From: Pantoea piersonii
GTDB lineage: Bacteria > Pseudomonadota > Gammaproteobacteria > Enterobacterales > Enterobacteriaceae
Reading direction: 5' to 3'
DNA length: 64,000 nt
Assembly: GCF_003612015.1 (NCBI RefSeq)
Contig: NZ_RARB01000002.1
Span: 185,583-249,582 of the forward strand
The notes under the pieces are model-generated. The model was not told the origin of the DNA and did not search any database. It worked only from the letters and a program-made list of their open reading frames with translations. Of this stretch, positions 1 through 7,814 are shown piece by piece (position 1 is the first letter of the stretch; every line of letters begins with the position of its first letter). Made by a program: the position numbers and the translations under genes.

Positions 1-1
1 C

Positions 2-1150
2 CTGATGGCGATTATTAATCCGCGCGTCTCGCACACGGCGATTGACGGCGGCATGTTCCAGAATGAAATTACCGAGCGCAACGTGATGGGCGTTCCGGCA
101 GTCTACCTGAACGGCAAAGAGTTCGGTCAGGGTCGTATGAGCCTCGCCGAAATCGTCGGTAAGGTCGACACCAACGCGGACAAACGCGCAGCGGAAGAGC
201 TGAACAAGCGCGACGCCTATGAAGTGCTGATCGTCGGCAGCGGCCCGGCGGGCGCGGCAGCGGCGATTTACTCAGCGCGTAAAGGTATCCGCACTGGCCT
301 GATGGGCGAGCGTTTCGGTGGCCAGGTGCTCGACACCGTGGATATCGAAAACTATATCTCCGTACAGAAAACCGAAGGCGCTAAGCTGGCTGGTTCGCTG
401 CGCGCCCACGTTGACGACTACGACGTTGATGTGATCGACACCCAGAGCGCGATCAAGCTGATCCCGGCGGCGAAAGAGGGCGGCCTGCATGCGATTGAAA
501 CCGCGTCAGGCGCGGTGCTGAAATCACGCAGCATCATCATCGCCACCGGCGCGCGCTGGCGTAACATGGGCGTACCGGGCGAAGAGCAGTACCGCACCAA
601 AGGCGTTACCTACTGCCCGCACTGCGACGGTCCGCTGTTTAAAGGCAAACGCGTTGCGGTTATCGGCGGCGGCAACTCCGGCGTTGAAGCGGCTATCGAT
701 CTGGCGGGTATCGTCGAGCACGTTACGCTGCTGGAATTTGCTGGCGAAATGCGCGCCGACCAGGTGCTGCAGAACAAACTGCGCAGCCTGAAAAACGTCG
801 ACGTGATCCTTAACGCGCAGACCACGGAAGTGAAAGGCGACGGCAGCAAAGTGACCGGTCTTGCCTATATCGATCGCAACAGCCAGACGGCGCACGATAT
901 CGCGCTGAGCGGCATCTTCGTGCAGATTGGCCTGCTGCCGAACACCACCTGGCTGGAAGGCGCGGTAGAGCGCAATAAAATGGGCGAGATCCTGATCGAT
1001 GCTAAATGCGAAACCAGCCTGAAAGGCGTATTCGCGGCGGGCGACTGCACCACGGTGCCCTACAAGCAGATTATCATCGCCAGCGGCGAAGGCGCTAAAG
1101 CCTCACTGAGCGCTTTTGACTACCTGATCCGCACCAAACCGGCTGAATAA
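2..1150 (+). CDS. ahpF: Alkyl hydroperoxide reductase subunit F (5' truncated by window)
   Basis: NADH:peroxiredoxin reductase that recycles AhpC during cytoplasmic peroxide detoxification. The frame is open from base 2; about 380 C-terminal residues are present of the family's ~520, and the N-terminal tandem thioredoxin-fold domain with its CxxC lies mostly outside. Visible are the FAD-binding GSGPAG motif, the redox pair in YCPHCDG, the NAD-binding GGGNSG motif and the C-terminal [18 protein letters not shown] motif of the thioredoxin-reductase-like fold. Near-identity to enteric AhpF throughout. ahpC should lie just upstream of the window. An intrinsic terminator follows 28 bases after the stop. 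Confidence 0.97.
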   Translation: MMAIINPRVSHTAIDGGMFQNEITERNVMGVPAVYLNGKEFGQGRMSLAEIVGKVDTNADKRAAEELNKRDAYEVLIVGSGPAGAAAAIYSARKGIRTGLMGERFGGQVLDTVDIENYISVQKTEGAKLAGSLRAHVDDYDVDVIDTQSAIKLIPAAKEGGLHAIETASGAVLKSRSIIIATGARWRNMGVPGEEQYRTKGVTYCPHCDGPLFKGKRVAVIGGGNSGVEAAIDLAGIVEHVTLLEFAGEMRADQVLQNKLRSLKNVDVILNAQTTEVKGDGSKVTGLAYIDRNSQTAHDIALSGIFVQIGLLPNTTWLEGAVERNKMGEILIDAKCETSLKGVFAAGDCTTVPYKQIIIASGEGAKASLSAFDYLIRTKPAE

Positions 1151-1178
1151 GTTTAATTTTTTGCGATAGCCACGCAAC

Positions 1179-1211
1179 GGCCCCGTGATTTCTGTCTCGG
1201 GGCCTTTTTTT
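1179..1211 (+). terminator. Intrinsic terminator of ahpF
   Basis: A GGCCCCG/CGGGGCC stem (1179-1185 with 1198-1204) is followed by seven T's. It ends the ahpCF transcript and abuts the convergent AEC carrier gene, whose stop overlaps the T-run. Confidence 0.9.
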
Positions 1212-2169
1212 AATAGCCCGCCATCGACATCAGCATCATCCACACCGGTGTTGTCACCGCCGCAAACAGGGTAGAAAAGAGCATGCTGGCCGCCGCGGGA
1301 CCTGTCAGCACGTTAAACTTCTGCGACATCAGGTAGACATTCACGCCCACCGCCATCGATCCCAGCAGGACCACGACCCGGCTTTCCAGCGGCGGAAGGT
1401 GCACCAGCCAGGCGATCGCCCAGATCGTCATCGGCTGTAAAATCAGCTTGAACAAACAGATGGTATAGCTTTCACGCAGACCGTCGCGCACGCGGTAGTG
1501 CGCCAGACTCATGCCGAGCGTTACCAGCGACAGCGGCGCGGCAATGGAGCCGAGCATACGCAGCGGTTCGGCGGCGATAGTTGGCAGCGGCTGTTTTAAA
1601 AAGCTCCACGCGGTGCCGCTGAGGATGCCGATAATGAGCGGATTTTTCGCCACGCTGAGCAGCGTATGACCGATGCCTTTTAGCGAGAAGCTACCCTGTT
1701 TCGCCCACTCCACGGAGAGCGTCAGCAGCGTCCAGAGGATAAGGCTGTTGAACACCAGCACCAGCGCTACCGAAGGCAGCGCCTGCGGGCCGAGCAGCAC
1801 CGTCGCCACTGGAATACCCAGCATCACGTTGTTGGAGAAGATGCCACCGAGCGCGAAAACCGTACCTGCAACGCCGTCGAGCTTAAACAGACGCGCGCCC
1901 ACGATACGCCCGAGGATAAAAATCAGCAGGCAGCTGCCGAAAAAGGCCAGCAGCAGCCGCACATCCACCGGCGGGCTTTTATAGAAGTCGCTCATAACGC
2001 GGAACAGCATGCAGGGCAGGGCAACGTTAAACACGAAGCGGTTCATGCCTTCGCTGATGGTTATCGGCCATTTGCCGATGCGCGTCAGGGCATAGCCAAG
2101 GAGAATCAAAATAAACAGCGGAGCGGAAAGGTAAATCTGATGGGTAAGCGTATCAAGCAAGCTGGGCAT
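1210..2169 (-). CDS. AEC (auxin efflux carrier) family transporter
   Basis: Hydrophobic protein of 319 residues with about ten predicted membrane segments and a central polar break, as in the AEC/BART carriers (relatives of E. coli YfdV and MdcF) that export or exchange small organic acids. The segment SNNVMLGIPVA in the first half and the C-terminal repeat are typical of the family. I prefer the ATG at 2169 (protein starts MPSLLDTL) because the 10-residue extension from 2199 is polar and unlike family N-termini; neither start has a strong ribosome site. Convergent with ahpF. Substrate cannot be deduced. Confidence 0.85.
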   Translation of the reverse strand: MPSLLDTLTHQIYLSAPLFILILLGYALTRIGKWPITISEGMNRFVFNVALPCMLFRVMSDFYKSPPVDVRLLLAFFGSCLLIFILGRIVGARLFKLDGVAGTVFALGGIFSNNVMLGIPVATVLLGPQALPSVALVLVFNSLILWTLLTLSVEWAKQGSFSLKGIGHTLLSVAKNPLIIGILSGTAWSFLKQPLPTIAAEPLRMLGSIAAPLSLVTLGMSLAHYRVRDGLRESYTICLFKLILQPMTIWAIAWLVHLPPLESRVVVLLGSMAVGVNVYLMSQKFNVLTGPAAASMLFSTLFAAVTTPVWMMLMSMAGY

Positions 2170-2245
2170 GGCACGTCTGTTTTCTGCATCGGGTAACATC
2201 AGCCTAACATGACGTTGCCAAAAGCGTCACCTTGCAACAGGCTCT

Positions 2246-2443
2246 TTAACCCAGCCAGCGTCGCGCCTGCGCATCGCTGATATCACGGTAATAGATGCGA
2301 TGAATAATTTCATCGCAATGTCGACAGCGGGCGGAAATAAAAGTAGAGAAAAAGGATCGGCCGTTGGGCGCAACGGCGTAAGCGCGAGAAATATGAATAT
2401 CCTGCCAGCGGTGGCAATGCGGAATAAACGGAAAAAACGTCAT
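2246..2443 (-). CDS. Small conserved-type protein with CRHC pair, function unknown
   Basis: Predicted protein of 65 residues with a CRHCDE segment and two further Cys/His positions near the N-terminus (PHCHRW), suggesting a small metal-binding or zinc-ribbon-like fold. An AGGA ribosome site seven bases before the ATG supports translation. It is aromatic- and Arg-rich. I do not recognise the family. It sits between the AEC carrier gene and the thiM promoter, so it belongs to the core chromosome, not the element. Confidence 0.6.
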   Translation of the reverse strand: MTFFPFIPHCHRWQDIHISRAYAVAPNGRSFFSTFISARCRHCDEIIHRIYYRDISDAQARRWLG

Positions 2444-2746
2444 TTTGCTTTCCTGAGCCTGGCGGCGATTGAATGAATATATTTAATACATTGATAATTA
2501 TAATTATTATTCACTGTCTCAGGCAGGTGGGGTTTATGCGGCAGACAGGGCAGCCTGGCGAAAGCAGAGGTTTCGCTCGCGGTTTCCTGATCTCTATTCC
2601 CGGCTCGCTAATATTTAATAAAATATTTTGCTGGCAGCCGCTTAATTTAAAACCCGCAGCATTAAGCCCTTTTTTTCTTCCAGGCTGGTTGATCGAGATC
2701 ATGCTGAACTACGCTAACTGGTAATACCTCTTTAGAGGTAGCTATA
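2444..2746. other. A+T-rich intergenic region upstream of thiM promoter
   Basis: About 300 bases with no convincing gene. It holds an A+T-rich stretch around 2490-2512 and a near-perfect dyad (TACCTCT, 2 bp, AGAGGTA at 2725-2740) that ends just before the -35 of the thiM promoter and could be an operator. An 83-codon plus-strand frame here has no ribosome site and no recognisable features. Confidence 0.5.
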
Positions 2747-2775
2747 TTGCTTTCGCTGGCCGCCTCTCTTATGCT
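2747..2775 (+). promoter_or_regulatory. Original thiM sigma-70 promoter, now facing the integrase
   Basis: TTGCTT (2747-2752), 17-bp spacer, TATGCT (2770-2775), fifteen bases before the TPP aptamer. The same two hexamers recur upstream of the rebuilt riboswitch at 13647-13676. With the element inserted, this host promoter transcribes the aptamer remnant and then the integrase gene. Confidence 0.6.
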
Positions 2776-2789
2776 GCTGGCGTACCATT

Positions 2790-2863
2790 CGACTCGGGGT
2801 GCCCTTCTGCGTGAAGGCTGAGAAATACCCGTATTACCTGATCTGGATAATGCCAGCGTAGGG
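2790..2863 (+). promoter_or_regulatory. TPP riboswitch (thi box), native copy cut at attL
   Basis: Contains the thi-box landmarks ACTCGGGGTGCCC, GGCTGAGA and CCTGATCTGGATAATGCCAG. The P3 arm sequence is essentially that of the enteric thiM riboswitch. After GTAGGG the sequence diverges into element DNA (CCACCGTC), so the expected P1 3' strand (AAGTCA) is missing. It is therefore the chromosomal 5' part of the thiM riboswitch, left at attL and followed by the integrase rather than by thiM. Ligand binding is probably impaired because P1 cannot close. Confidence 0.9.
2836..2863 (+). repeat. attL core, 28-bp direct repeat
   Basis: Identical to 13750-13777. It spans the conserved P4/P5 half of the TPP aptamer (ACCTGATCTGGATAATGCCA and the following GCGTAGGG). 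Flanks differ on both sides, as expected for a site-specific crossover within it. Confidence 0.88.
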
Positions 2864-2883
2864 CCACCGTCAAAGACGTAAAT

Positions 2884-2915
2884 GTAACCCGTTTTTATTA
2901 AAAACAACGGGTTAC
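2884..2915 (+). terminator. Strong hairpin between attL and integrase
   Basis: GTAACCCGTT (2884-2893) pairs perfectly with AACGGGTTAC (2906-2915). Only a short pyrimidine stretch follows, so it may be a weak terminator or attenuator shielding the integrase from the captured thiM promoter, or a protein-binding dyad. Confidence 0.4.
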
Positions 2916-2943
2916 TTATCTCTCATTGCTCTCTAATTTTCAC

Positions 2944-2960
2944 TGAGGTCAAATGAGGGT
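2944..2960 (+). repeat. Putative integrase arm-type site near attL
   Basis: TGAGGTCAAATGAGGGT shares TGAGGTCAA plus a G-rich tail with two tandem copies near attR (13550-13570, 13574-13594). It overlaps the integrase leader, where occupancy could also autoregulate int. Confidence 0.5.
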
Positions 2961-2966
2961 GACATT

Positions 2967-4259
2967 ATGAGGTATAAATCTCTTCGTTATACGTTTCAGC
3001 GTTCGAATACGTATTACATCCAATTCCGTTTCTCTGACGGTAAATCTTTCAAACGTAGCCTCGACACTGATAGCTATCGTGTTGCCAGCGCGATGATGGC
3101 TTCGCTGATTCCTCTGGTTCCATTTGTCCAAGATCAAACTCTTGCACTGACAGATTTCACAAAACGCATTGATGCAATCAAATCCTCACTAGCAGGGGAT
3201 TTGAAAAGTGTCCTTTCGTTTGCAGGTGGTAAATCAAAGTCTGAGAAAGCTGTGAAGCCTAAAGAGGTAAAGTCGGGTTTGTCACTCGTCAAAGCCTGGG
3301 AAATGTATAAGGCGGCGAAAGGAACTAAATGGAGTCGTGGAATTGCACAGGCCAATGAGCGCTTCATGGAGGTTTTGTTTGTTGTGCTGGGCAAGGAGAA
3401 GGATGTAATCACGGTCAACAAACATGACATCAAGCAAGTAATGGAAGTAGTTGAAAATCTGCCTAAGCGTGTAGTGCAGCCATACCGCTCTATGACGCTG
3501 GAACAATTGATAGCGCTTGAAGACGTTCCAGAGGCTGATCTTGTTGGTGATGAGGCGATGCATAAGCATCTGAAGATCTACAAAAGCCTGTTCAAAACCT
3601 TCCTTACTGATGACAAGGGAATACTTGAAAAGAGTCCTACAGACGGCATTTCCGCTTCAGCCTCTAAAGCACGTTATGGCGCTTACTCTGCATCTGAGAT
3701 GAGGAAGTTTGTTCAGTGGGCTATTGGGCAGCCGGAGGGCTGGGAGAAATGGATCATGCTGCTGCTTGCTTACACGGGGTGCAGAAGAGGTGAAATAGCC
3801 ACATTACGTAAGCAGCAAATCAAGTATGACGAAGATAGCAAACGTCACTACCTTCTTATTGCTGAAAATGGGCAGGGCAAGACAGACAATGCTACCCGTA
3901 GAGTTGTAATACACTTGCACCTGATTGAATGGGGCTTCTTGGACTTTGTAGCGCAATCTGATGATGTTCTTTTCCCTGATGTCTCAGGAAGCAACATGAC
4001 GAAGATAGGTAAGACGTTTTCTGATGTCAGAGATCAACTTGGTATTCCTTATCTTGATGATCACCAGCAAAGAAGGTTACTTCATTCAATGCGCCACGCT
4101 GTAGCCACAACCTCAATGGCGGGTTGGGTGAAAAACGTTGCTCACCTACAAGCTACATTAGGGCATCAAATGACAGGGATCGGAGTTACCAAACGATATT
4201 TACACTCATTCCCATTATCAGCGATTCATTACGTGATTGATGGGTTAGATTGGAGCTAA
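2967..4259 (+). CDS. int: Tyrosine recombinase (integrase)
   Basis: Site-specific recombinase of 430 residues, presumed to integrate and excise the element at the TPP riboswitch core. The C-terminal catalytic domain shows the first Arg in TGCRRGEIATL (residues ~270-280), the HxxR box in HSMRHAVAT (~375), the second His in LGHQMTG (~398) and the Tyr nucleophile in TKRYLHSF (~410). The N-terminal ~200 residues form arm-binding and core-binding regions of low similarity to known enteric phage integrases. It is the first gene inside attL and reads inward. Substrate specificity for a riboswitch is inferred from position. Confidence 0.93.
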   Translation: MRYKSLRYTFQRSNTYYIQFRFSDGKSFKRSLDTDSYRVASAMMASLIPLVPFVQDQTLALTDFTKRIDAIKSSLAGDLKSVLSFAGGKSKSEKAVKPKEVKSGLSLVKAWEMYKAAKGTKWSRGIAQANERFMEVLFVVLGKEKDVITVNKHDIKQVMEVVENLPKRVVQPYRSMTLEQLIALEDVPEADLVGDEAMHKHLKIYKSLFKTFLTDDKGILEKSPTDGISASASKARYGAYSASEMRKFVQWAIGQPEGWEKWIMLLLAYTGCRRGEIATLRKQQIKYDEDSKRHYLLIAENGQGKTDNATRRVVIHLHLIEWGFLDFVAQSDDVLFPDVSGSNMTKIGKTFSDVRDQLGIPYLDDHQQRRLLHSMRHAVATTSMAGWVKNVAHLQATLGHQMTGIGVTKRYLHSFPLSAIHYVIDGLDWS

Positions 4260-4522
4260 ACTTAAAGGGCTAAAGTTACTCCAGACTCACTTATAGTGAG
4301 TTTCGTCTATACGCCAATTGCAATAAATCTCGTCTAGATTAACTTCGCTTGTGGCGGGATTTTGCTATTACCTCCACCTACCCGGGATATTTTGACGCCC
4401 CCTTCCGAACACACACGCAAAGCGTTAAGCCGCGCAAAACCCCGCCGCCAAAATGAACAGGTCGAACCAGCCAAATATCTGAAGGTGAACATTTCTCTTT
4501 AGGGTATACCTCAAAAATAGTT
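4260..4522. other. Intergenic region with inverted repeats, int to serine recombinase
   Basis: No gene seen. A hairpin ACTCACT/AGTGAGT (4285-4301) lies just after int and may end its transcript. A 13-bp inverted repeat with one mismatch (4353-4365 GGCGGGATTTTGC, 4434-4446 GCAAAACCCCGCC) encloses 68 bases. Either could be a recombination or regulatory site. Confidence 0.4.
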
Positions 4523-4544
4523 ATGAGAATGGTCTCATTAGGGT
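4523..4544 (+). promoter_or_regulatory. Operator-like dyad, copy 1
   Basis: ATGAGA-N4-TCTCAT followed by TAGGGT. The same 22-bp arrangement recurs exactly 50 bp downstream and the dyad again at 5648-5663. Its position before the serine recombinase suggests a repressor or recombinase site. Confidence 0.55.
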
Positions 4545-4572
4545 GTTATTTTCACCTTATTGACTACGAAAA

Positions 4573-4594
4573 ATGAGATGCGTATCATTAGGGT
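4573..4594 (+). promoter_or_regulatory. Operator-like dyad, copy 2
   Basis: ATGAGA-N4-TATCAT followed by TAGGGT; one mismatch in the right arm relative to copy 1. It ends 27 bases before the recombinase ATG. Confidence 0.55.
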
Positions 4595-4621
4595 CACTTA
4601 GATGAACCTTTGAGAGACTTT

Positions 4622-5266
4622 ATGGTTAATACATTGATTTATGCTCGTGCGTCTACTGCTGGACAGAACAGCTCTCGTGCGCTGCCTTCACTGCGTGAGT
4701 TCGCTGGTGCTCGTGGTTGGCACGTTAGTGGTGAGTATGTGGAGAATGCTTCAGGTGCAAAGCTGGCACGTCCAGAACTGGATAAGCTACTGTCAGATAG
4801 TAAAGCTGGTGATGTGCTGCTGGTGGAGAGTATCGACCGCCTGAGCCGTCTTGAGGCTACACAGTGGGAAGTGTTGAAGCGTAACATCCAGGATAAGGGA
4901 CTGTTGCTGGTGGTGATGGATTTGCCTACTTCGTGGAATATGCTTCAGGGTGAAATGACCCCGGTGATCGCTGGTGTGTTGAAAGCCGTCAACTCTATGC
5001 TGATAGACATTCTGGCGACTATGGCACGTCAGGACTATGAGACACGCCGCGCACGTCAGGCGCAAGGGATTGCTAAGGCTAAAGAAGCTGGCGTTTATGC
5101 TGGTAAGCCGAAGGATGAGGAAGCGCGTGAAATGGTTCGAGATCTGCTGGAGAAGGGCGTAGGACCTGCACGTATTATGAAAGCTGCTGGTATTAGCCGT
5201 GCCACTTACTACCGAATCAAAAAAGAGTTGGCTGTGAATGAAAAAGATTCCCGGACAACCAGATAA
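4622..5266 (+). CDS. Serine recombinase (resolvase/invertase family)
   Basis: Small serine recombinase of 214 residues. The N-terminal catalytic domain has the nucleophile Ser in YARASTAGQ and the arginines of ESIDRLSRLEATQW; a long helical segment follows; the C-terminus carries a helix-turn-helix (GPARIMKAAGISRATYYRIKKE). Length and order match Tn3-type resolvases and DNA invertases. The ATG at 4622 is preceded by GAGAG. Two 22-bp dyads lie just upstream and could be its site or that of a regulator. No invertible segment is obvious, so its target within the element is unknown. A/G-rich codon use differs from the host genes. Confidence 0.88.
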   Translation: MVNTLIYARASTAGQNSSRALPSLREFAGARGWHVSGEYVENASGAKLARPELDKLLSDSKAGDVLLVESIDRLSRLEATQWEVLKRNIQDKGLLLVVMDLPTSWNMLQGEMTPVIAGVLKAVNSMLIDILATMARQDYETRRARQAQGIAKAKEAGVYAGKPKDEEAREMVRDLLEKGVGPARIMKAAGISRATYYRIKKELAVNEKDSRTTR

Positions 5267-5388
5267 GGATTGCTAGTCCGGGGTGCCCCCAGTAAGGCAA
5301 TGTTCACACAGCAAGAAGGGAAATCACCGCGAATAGATTTCCCTCCCAACATAGCTTCCTGCCATGCTAACGGCACTATCTCATTATT
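5267..5388. other. Hairpin-rich spacer after serine recombinase
   Basis: A CCCGGAC/GTCCGGG inverted repeat straddles the recombinase stop (5250-5256, 5275-5281), and GGGAAATC (5318-5325) pairs with GATTTCCC (5336-5343). Neither is followed by a T-run, so termination is uncertain. Confidence 0.35.
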
Positions 5389-5559
5389 TCACAATACTTT
5401 CAGGCGTTTTTTTATGTTCTTTTGCCTTTCTGCAAACTCATGACGCAGATCATCTTTTAATACCGCTTCAATGAAGGCTAACTGCTTTTCATTAAATTCC
5501 CAGCCATCCAGTTTTTGAGCTTCCACTTCTTTTAGTTTGTTGCCCAATACAGTATGCAC
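5389..5559 (-). CDS. Small charged helical protein, unknown
   Basis: A 56-residue frame starting with GTG at 5559 and preceded by GGGGGGAG with four bases of spacing, a strong ribosome site. The product is Lys/Glu-rich and predicted helical (segments EVEAQKLDGWEF, EAVLKDDLRHEF and a basic C-terminus KNIKKRLKVL). It may be a small DNA- or protein-binding regulator. It is divergent from the short frame at 5674, with the third ATGAGA-N4-TCTCAT dyad between them. I do not recognise a family. Confidence 0.5.
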   Translation of the reverse strand: MHTVLGNKLKEVEAQKLDGWEFNEKQLAFIEAVLKDDLRHEFAERQKNIKKRLKVL

Positions 5560-5647
5560 AAAGCTCCCCCCATGCCAGTGAACAAAAAAGTAAAAGAAGT
5601 AACCACGTCAATCTCCGTGACATTGAACCTTTGTAAAATCATACAAG

Positions 5648-5663
5648 ATGAGAATTATCTCAT
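5648..5663. promoter_or_regulatory. Operator-like dyad, copy 3
   Basis: Perfect ATGAGA-ATTA-TCTCAT, same arms as the dyad at 4523. It lies between divergent short frames (5559 minus, 5674 plus), a typical place for an operator. Confidence 0.5.
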
Positions 5664-5673
5664 AAGATCATAA

Positions 5674-5826
5674 ATGGACCTGGCTTTAGGATTAGTCCTA
5701 GATCTTTTTGTAGAAGATTTGACGTTAAAGCTGGGAGTTATAGCTCATAAGCGAGCTAAGAAAAGTAACCGGCAACGTATAAGGAGTAACACGAAGCCGG
5801 GGCCTGGAGTGGCAAGGGCGGCTTAA
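5674..5826 (+). CDS. Possible 50-residue protein
   Basis: ATG at 5674, eleven bases after the dyad. The product has a hydrophobic N-terminal half (LALGLVLDLFVEDL) and a strongly basic tail (HKRAKKSNRQR). The ribosome site is poor, so this is a candidate only. The region could instead be a structured leader or RNA. Confidence 0.25.
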   Translation: MDLALGLVLDLFVEDLTLKLGVIAHKRAKKSNRQRIRSNTKPGPGVARAA

Positions 5827-5916
5827 GCCACCGACGTTGGTATCACGAGGAAGATTCAAAATCCTCGGCACTAAATCATTATAACAATAAAACATAACTT
5901 ATACATTTAAATTATT

Positions 5917-5937
5917 AAAAATACCTCTTTTGAGGTA
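5917..5937 (-). terminator. Intrinsic terminator of the minus-strand element operon
   Basis: On the minus strand TACCTC-AAAA-GAGGTA (5937-5922) is followed by TTTTT (5921-5917), six bases after the stop of the 140-residue gene. Confidence 0.7.
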
Positions 5938-5942
5938 ATCAA

Positions 5943-6365
5943 CTAAGGGCGGTGCACCTGCCGTAAATCATCTGCCAAAGTGCAAGGCCACGCCTTAAAA
6001 TCCCAACTCTCCAATGTCCAGGCTGTTCGCCATTTCACAACAAACCATTCCCAACTTTGACTGATGCTGTTTGCGTCAACTTGTTCGCGTTGCTCGTCCG
6101 ATAGCTTACGCTCTCCGCTCACATAATCTTCGAAGTTGTCCTGATGGATCAGGTAGCCCGGTGAGTATTCAATGAAGGGCGTCCCATCAATACGGCGGGG
6201 GCACGGTATTTGCTTCTCTCTGGCTTTCTCAGGCGCTTTCGGTTGTTCTTGTATGTTGATGTTATCTAACTTGTTTAGATCGTTTCTGATGGCGCTGATG
6301 CGACTTGCTGCATCTGCGTTCAGGTATTCGCTTGCGCGTTGGTTGTAGTCTTTACGTTGTCCCAT
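5943..6365 (-). CDS. Unknown element protein, 140 residues
   Basis: Soluble, hydrophilic protein with a perfect GGAGG ribosome site before the ATG at 6365. The N-terminal half is Asn/Asp/Lys-rich and probably helical; the C-terminal half is Trp-rich (SWEWFVVKWRTAWTLESWDFKAWP). Last gene of the minus-strand operon, ending six bases before an intrinsic terminator. No family recognised. Confidence 0.72.
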   Translation of the reverse strand: MGQRKDYNQRASEYLNADAASRISAIRNDLNKLDNINIQEQPKAPEKAREKQIPCPRRIDGTPFIEYSPGYLIHQDNFEDYVSGERKLSDEQREQVDANSISQSWEWFVVKWRTAWTLESWDFKAWPCTLADDLRQVHRP

Positions 6366-6520
6366 TGAGCCTCCGGGCAGTTATTGGCGCTGCGGCTGTA
6401 TGCCGAGGATTAGTTGCGACCGTTGATTATTAAAATTAAAACTAAGTAGTGGTATGACCAGCGGTCAAACTGCGGTATGAAAAAGCTGTTTTGAATAAAA
6501 CTTTTGAAGATGAAATGTTG

Positions 6521-7792
6521 TTAAGCAAAGCGGTAATCTGAAGGCACAATCCCATACTGGAGAAACGTAAAGCTGTCTGACTGCCATTGCGCCACTCTGA
6601 TAAAAAGATCCTGCCAGATGCTTTCTGCGGTGCCTGCTGGCAACTTCTTATTAGCCTGAACAAAGGCTCTTGGAACGATGCTATTTTGTTTGTGAGGGTT
6701 CGCTGCGTCTGCCAGACTAGACAGGAGGTTTTCTTGATCTGCATCCATTGTTGACAGTTGGGTGTGATAGGGTGGATAGGCCAGGAAGTAGTTGTATCCT
6801 CCACGGCACAGCGCATAACCTTCCTTAACCAGCGATTGAGCATACCGCTGTTGTTGACTGCCTGACGGGTAAAGCTGTGCGAATCGAATCAGTTCGCGCA
6901 GATAAACTTCTGCTACTTTCTTCTCCGGGTAAACCGGGAGTGCTTCCCTGTGGTCGGACGATTCAAGGCGTTTCCCCGTGGCTTTGTTGTAACGGGTGAT
7001 TTCTTGTTCTAAGTGGTTCATATCGTGTTCCTCATTCTCAGTGTATGGCTCGCCAAAGTGCTCGCGTATCTGCACCATGACTTCTTTGTTATGTAATTGG
7101 GAAGCAATCTCCAGTAATCGAAAGAACGGGAGATTCTCCAGATTGGGGATTTTTGCCTTTAAAGACTTGTAGGTGATTTCTTTTTTACCGCGCTCAACGC
7201 CTGATGCACGAAGAAACTCCTCCCAGATACCTTGTTCAGTAAGGTATGTGCGGATTTTGGCTCTGATGCTGCTGTCGCTTGTGTTGGCGTCAATACGGTA
7301 TGGCATCTTGAGGTATCCGGCTGCAATGCTGACGCCATGACCCTGAACAGGCATTGCTGCCTGTGCTGCACGGTTATTGCTGGCTGGTGCAACAAAGAGA
7401 TTGTTTGGGTGAAGTGTGCCGATCCTGCCTTTTACTTTCTTGCCGGGGTAGATGTGGCAAATGTCATAGTTGAAACCATCCTTCGCATACGGCAAACGCG
7501 ATTGTTTCCATCTCACCAGATGGAACAGGGCAAGCATTTCTGCTTTGGTGGCTGGAAGGATTTCGACTGTTTTACTTCGCTTGCATTGCTTCACCAGCCA
7601 GTCTGATACACCTGAACGAAAGAAGGCAGACTCCAGATCTTCAAGTGGTGTCTCTGATTGTTTGGTTGATGTTTTGGATGATTTTGTTGGTTGTTTTCTT
7701 GATGCTGCTTTCCGGCAATTGACGCTGCAATAGACTGCTGTGGAACGTTGAGGCTGAAACTCAACTCCACACTGTTTGCAATGAATGTTCAT
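6521..7792 (-). CDS. Unknown protein with N-terminal zinc ribbon and HNH-like segment
   Basis: Predicted 423 residues from the ATG at 7792, chosen for its AAGGAG site; an upstream frame to 7840 lacks one. The N-terminus carries four cysteines spaced as a zinc ribbon (HCKQCGVEF, then VYCSVNCRKAAS). Around residues 105-145 DICHIYPG, a Gly-rich gap and HPNNLFVAPASNNRAA follow the H...N...N pattern of HNH nucleases, though the usual second Cys pair is missing. The C-terminal 250 residues have no recognisable motif. It is the largest protein of the minus-strand operon and may be a DNA-binding or nicking enzyme. Function is inferred from motifs only. Confidence 0.75.
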   Translation of the reverse strand: MNIHCKQCGVEFQPQRSTAVYCSVNCRKAASRKQPTKSSKTSTKQSETPLEDLESAFFRSGVSDWLVKQCKRSKTVEILPATKAEMLALFHLVRWKQSRLPYAKDGFNYDICHIYPGKKVKGRIGTLHPNNLFVAPASNNRAAQAAMPVQGHGVSIAAGYLKMPYRIDANTSDSSIRAKIRTYLTEQGIWEEFLRASGVERGKKEITYKSLKAKIPNLENLPFFRLLEIASQLHNKEVMVQIREHFGEPYTENEEHDMNHLEQEITRYNKATGKRLESSDHREALPVYPEKKVAEVYLRELIRFAQLYPSGSQQQRYAQSLVKEGYALCRGGYNYFLAYPPYHTQLSTMDADQENLLSSLADAANPHKQNSIVPRAFVQANKKLPAGTAESIWQDLFIRVAQWQSDSFTFLQYGIVPSDYRFA

Positions 7793-7814
7793 ACACTCCT
7801 TGTGAAATAGATTA

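Noticed and set aside
2473..2724. 83-codon plus-strand frame
   Set aside because: No ribosome site, begins in A+T-rich intergenic DNA, sequence without domain character.
5797..5874. tRNA-like 3' end (GATTCAAAATCC within a GAGGA/TCCTC stem) and GGCTTAAGCC palindrome
   Set aside because: No matching acceptor stem, T-stem has a mismatch and no D-arm or CCA context, so a tRNA cannot be folded.
6442..6843. 133-codon minus-strand frame
   Set aside because: Overlaps the 3' end of the zinc-ribbon gene in another frame with no ribosome site.
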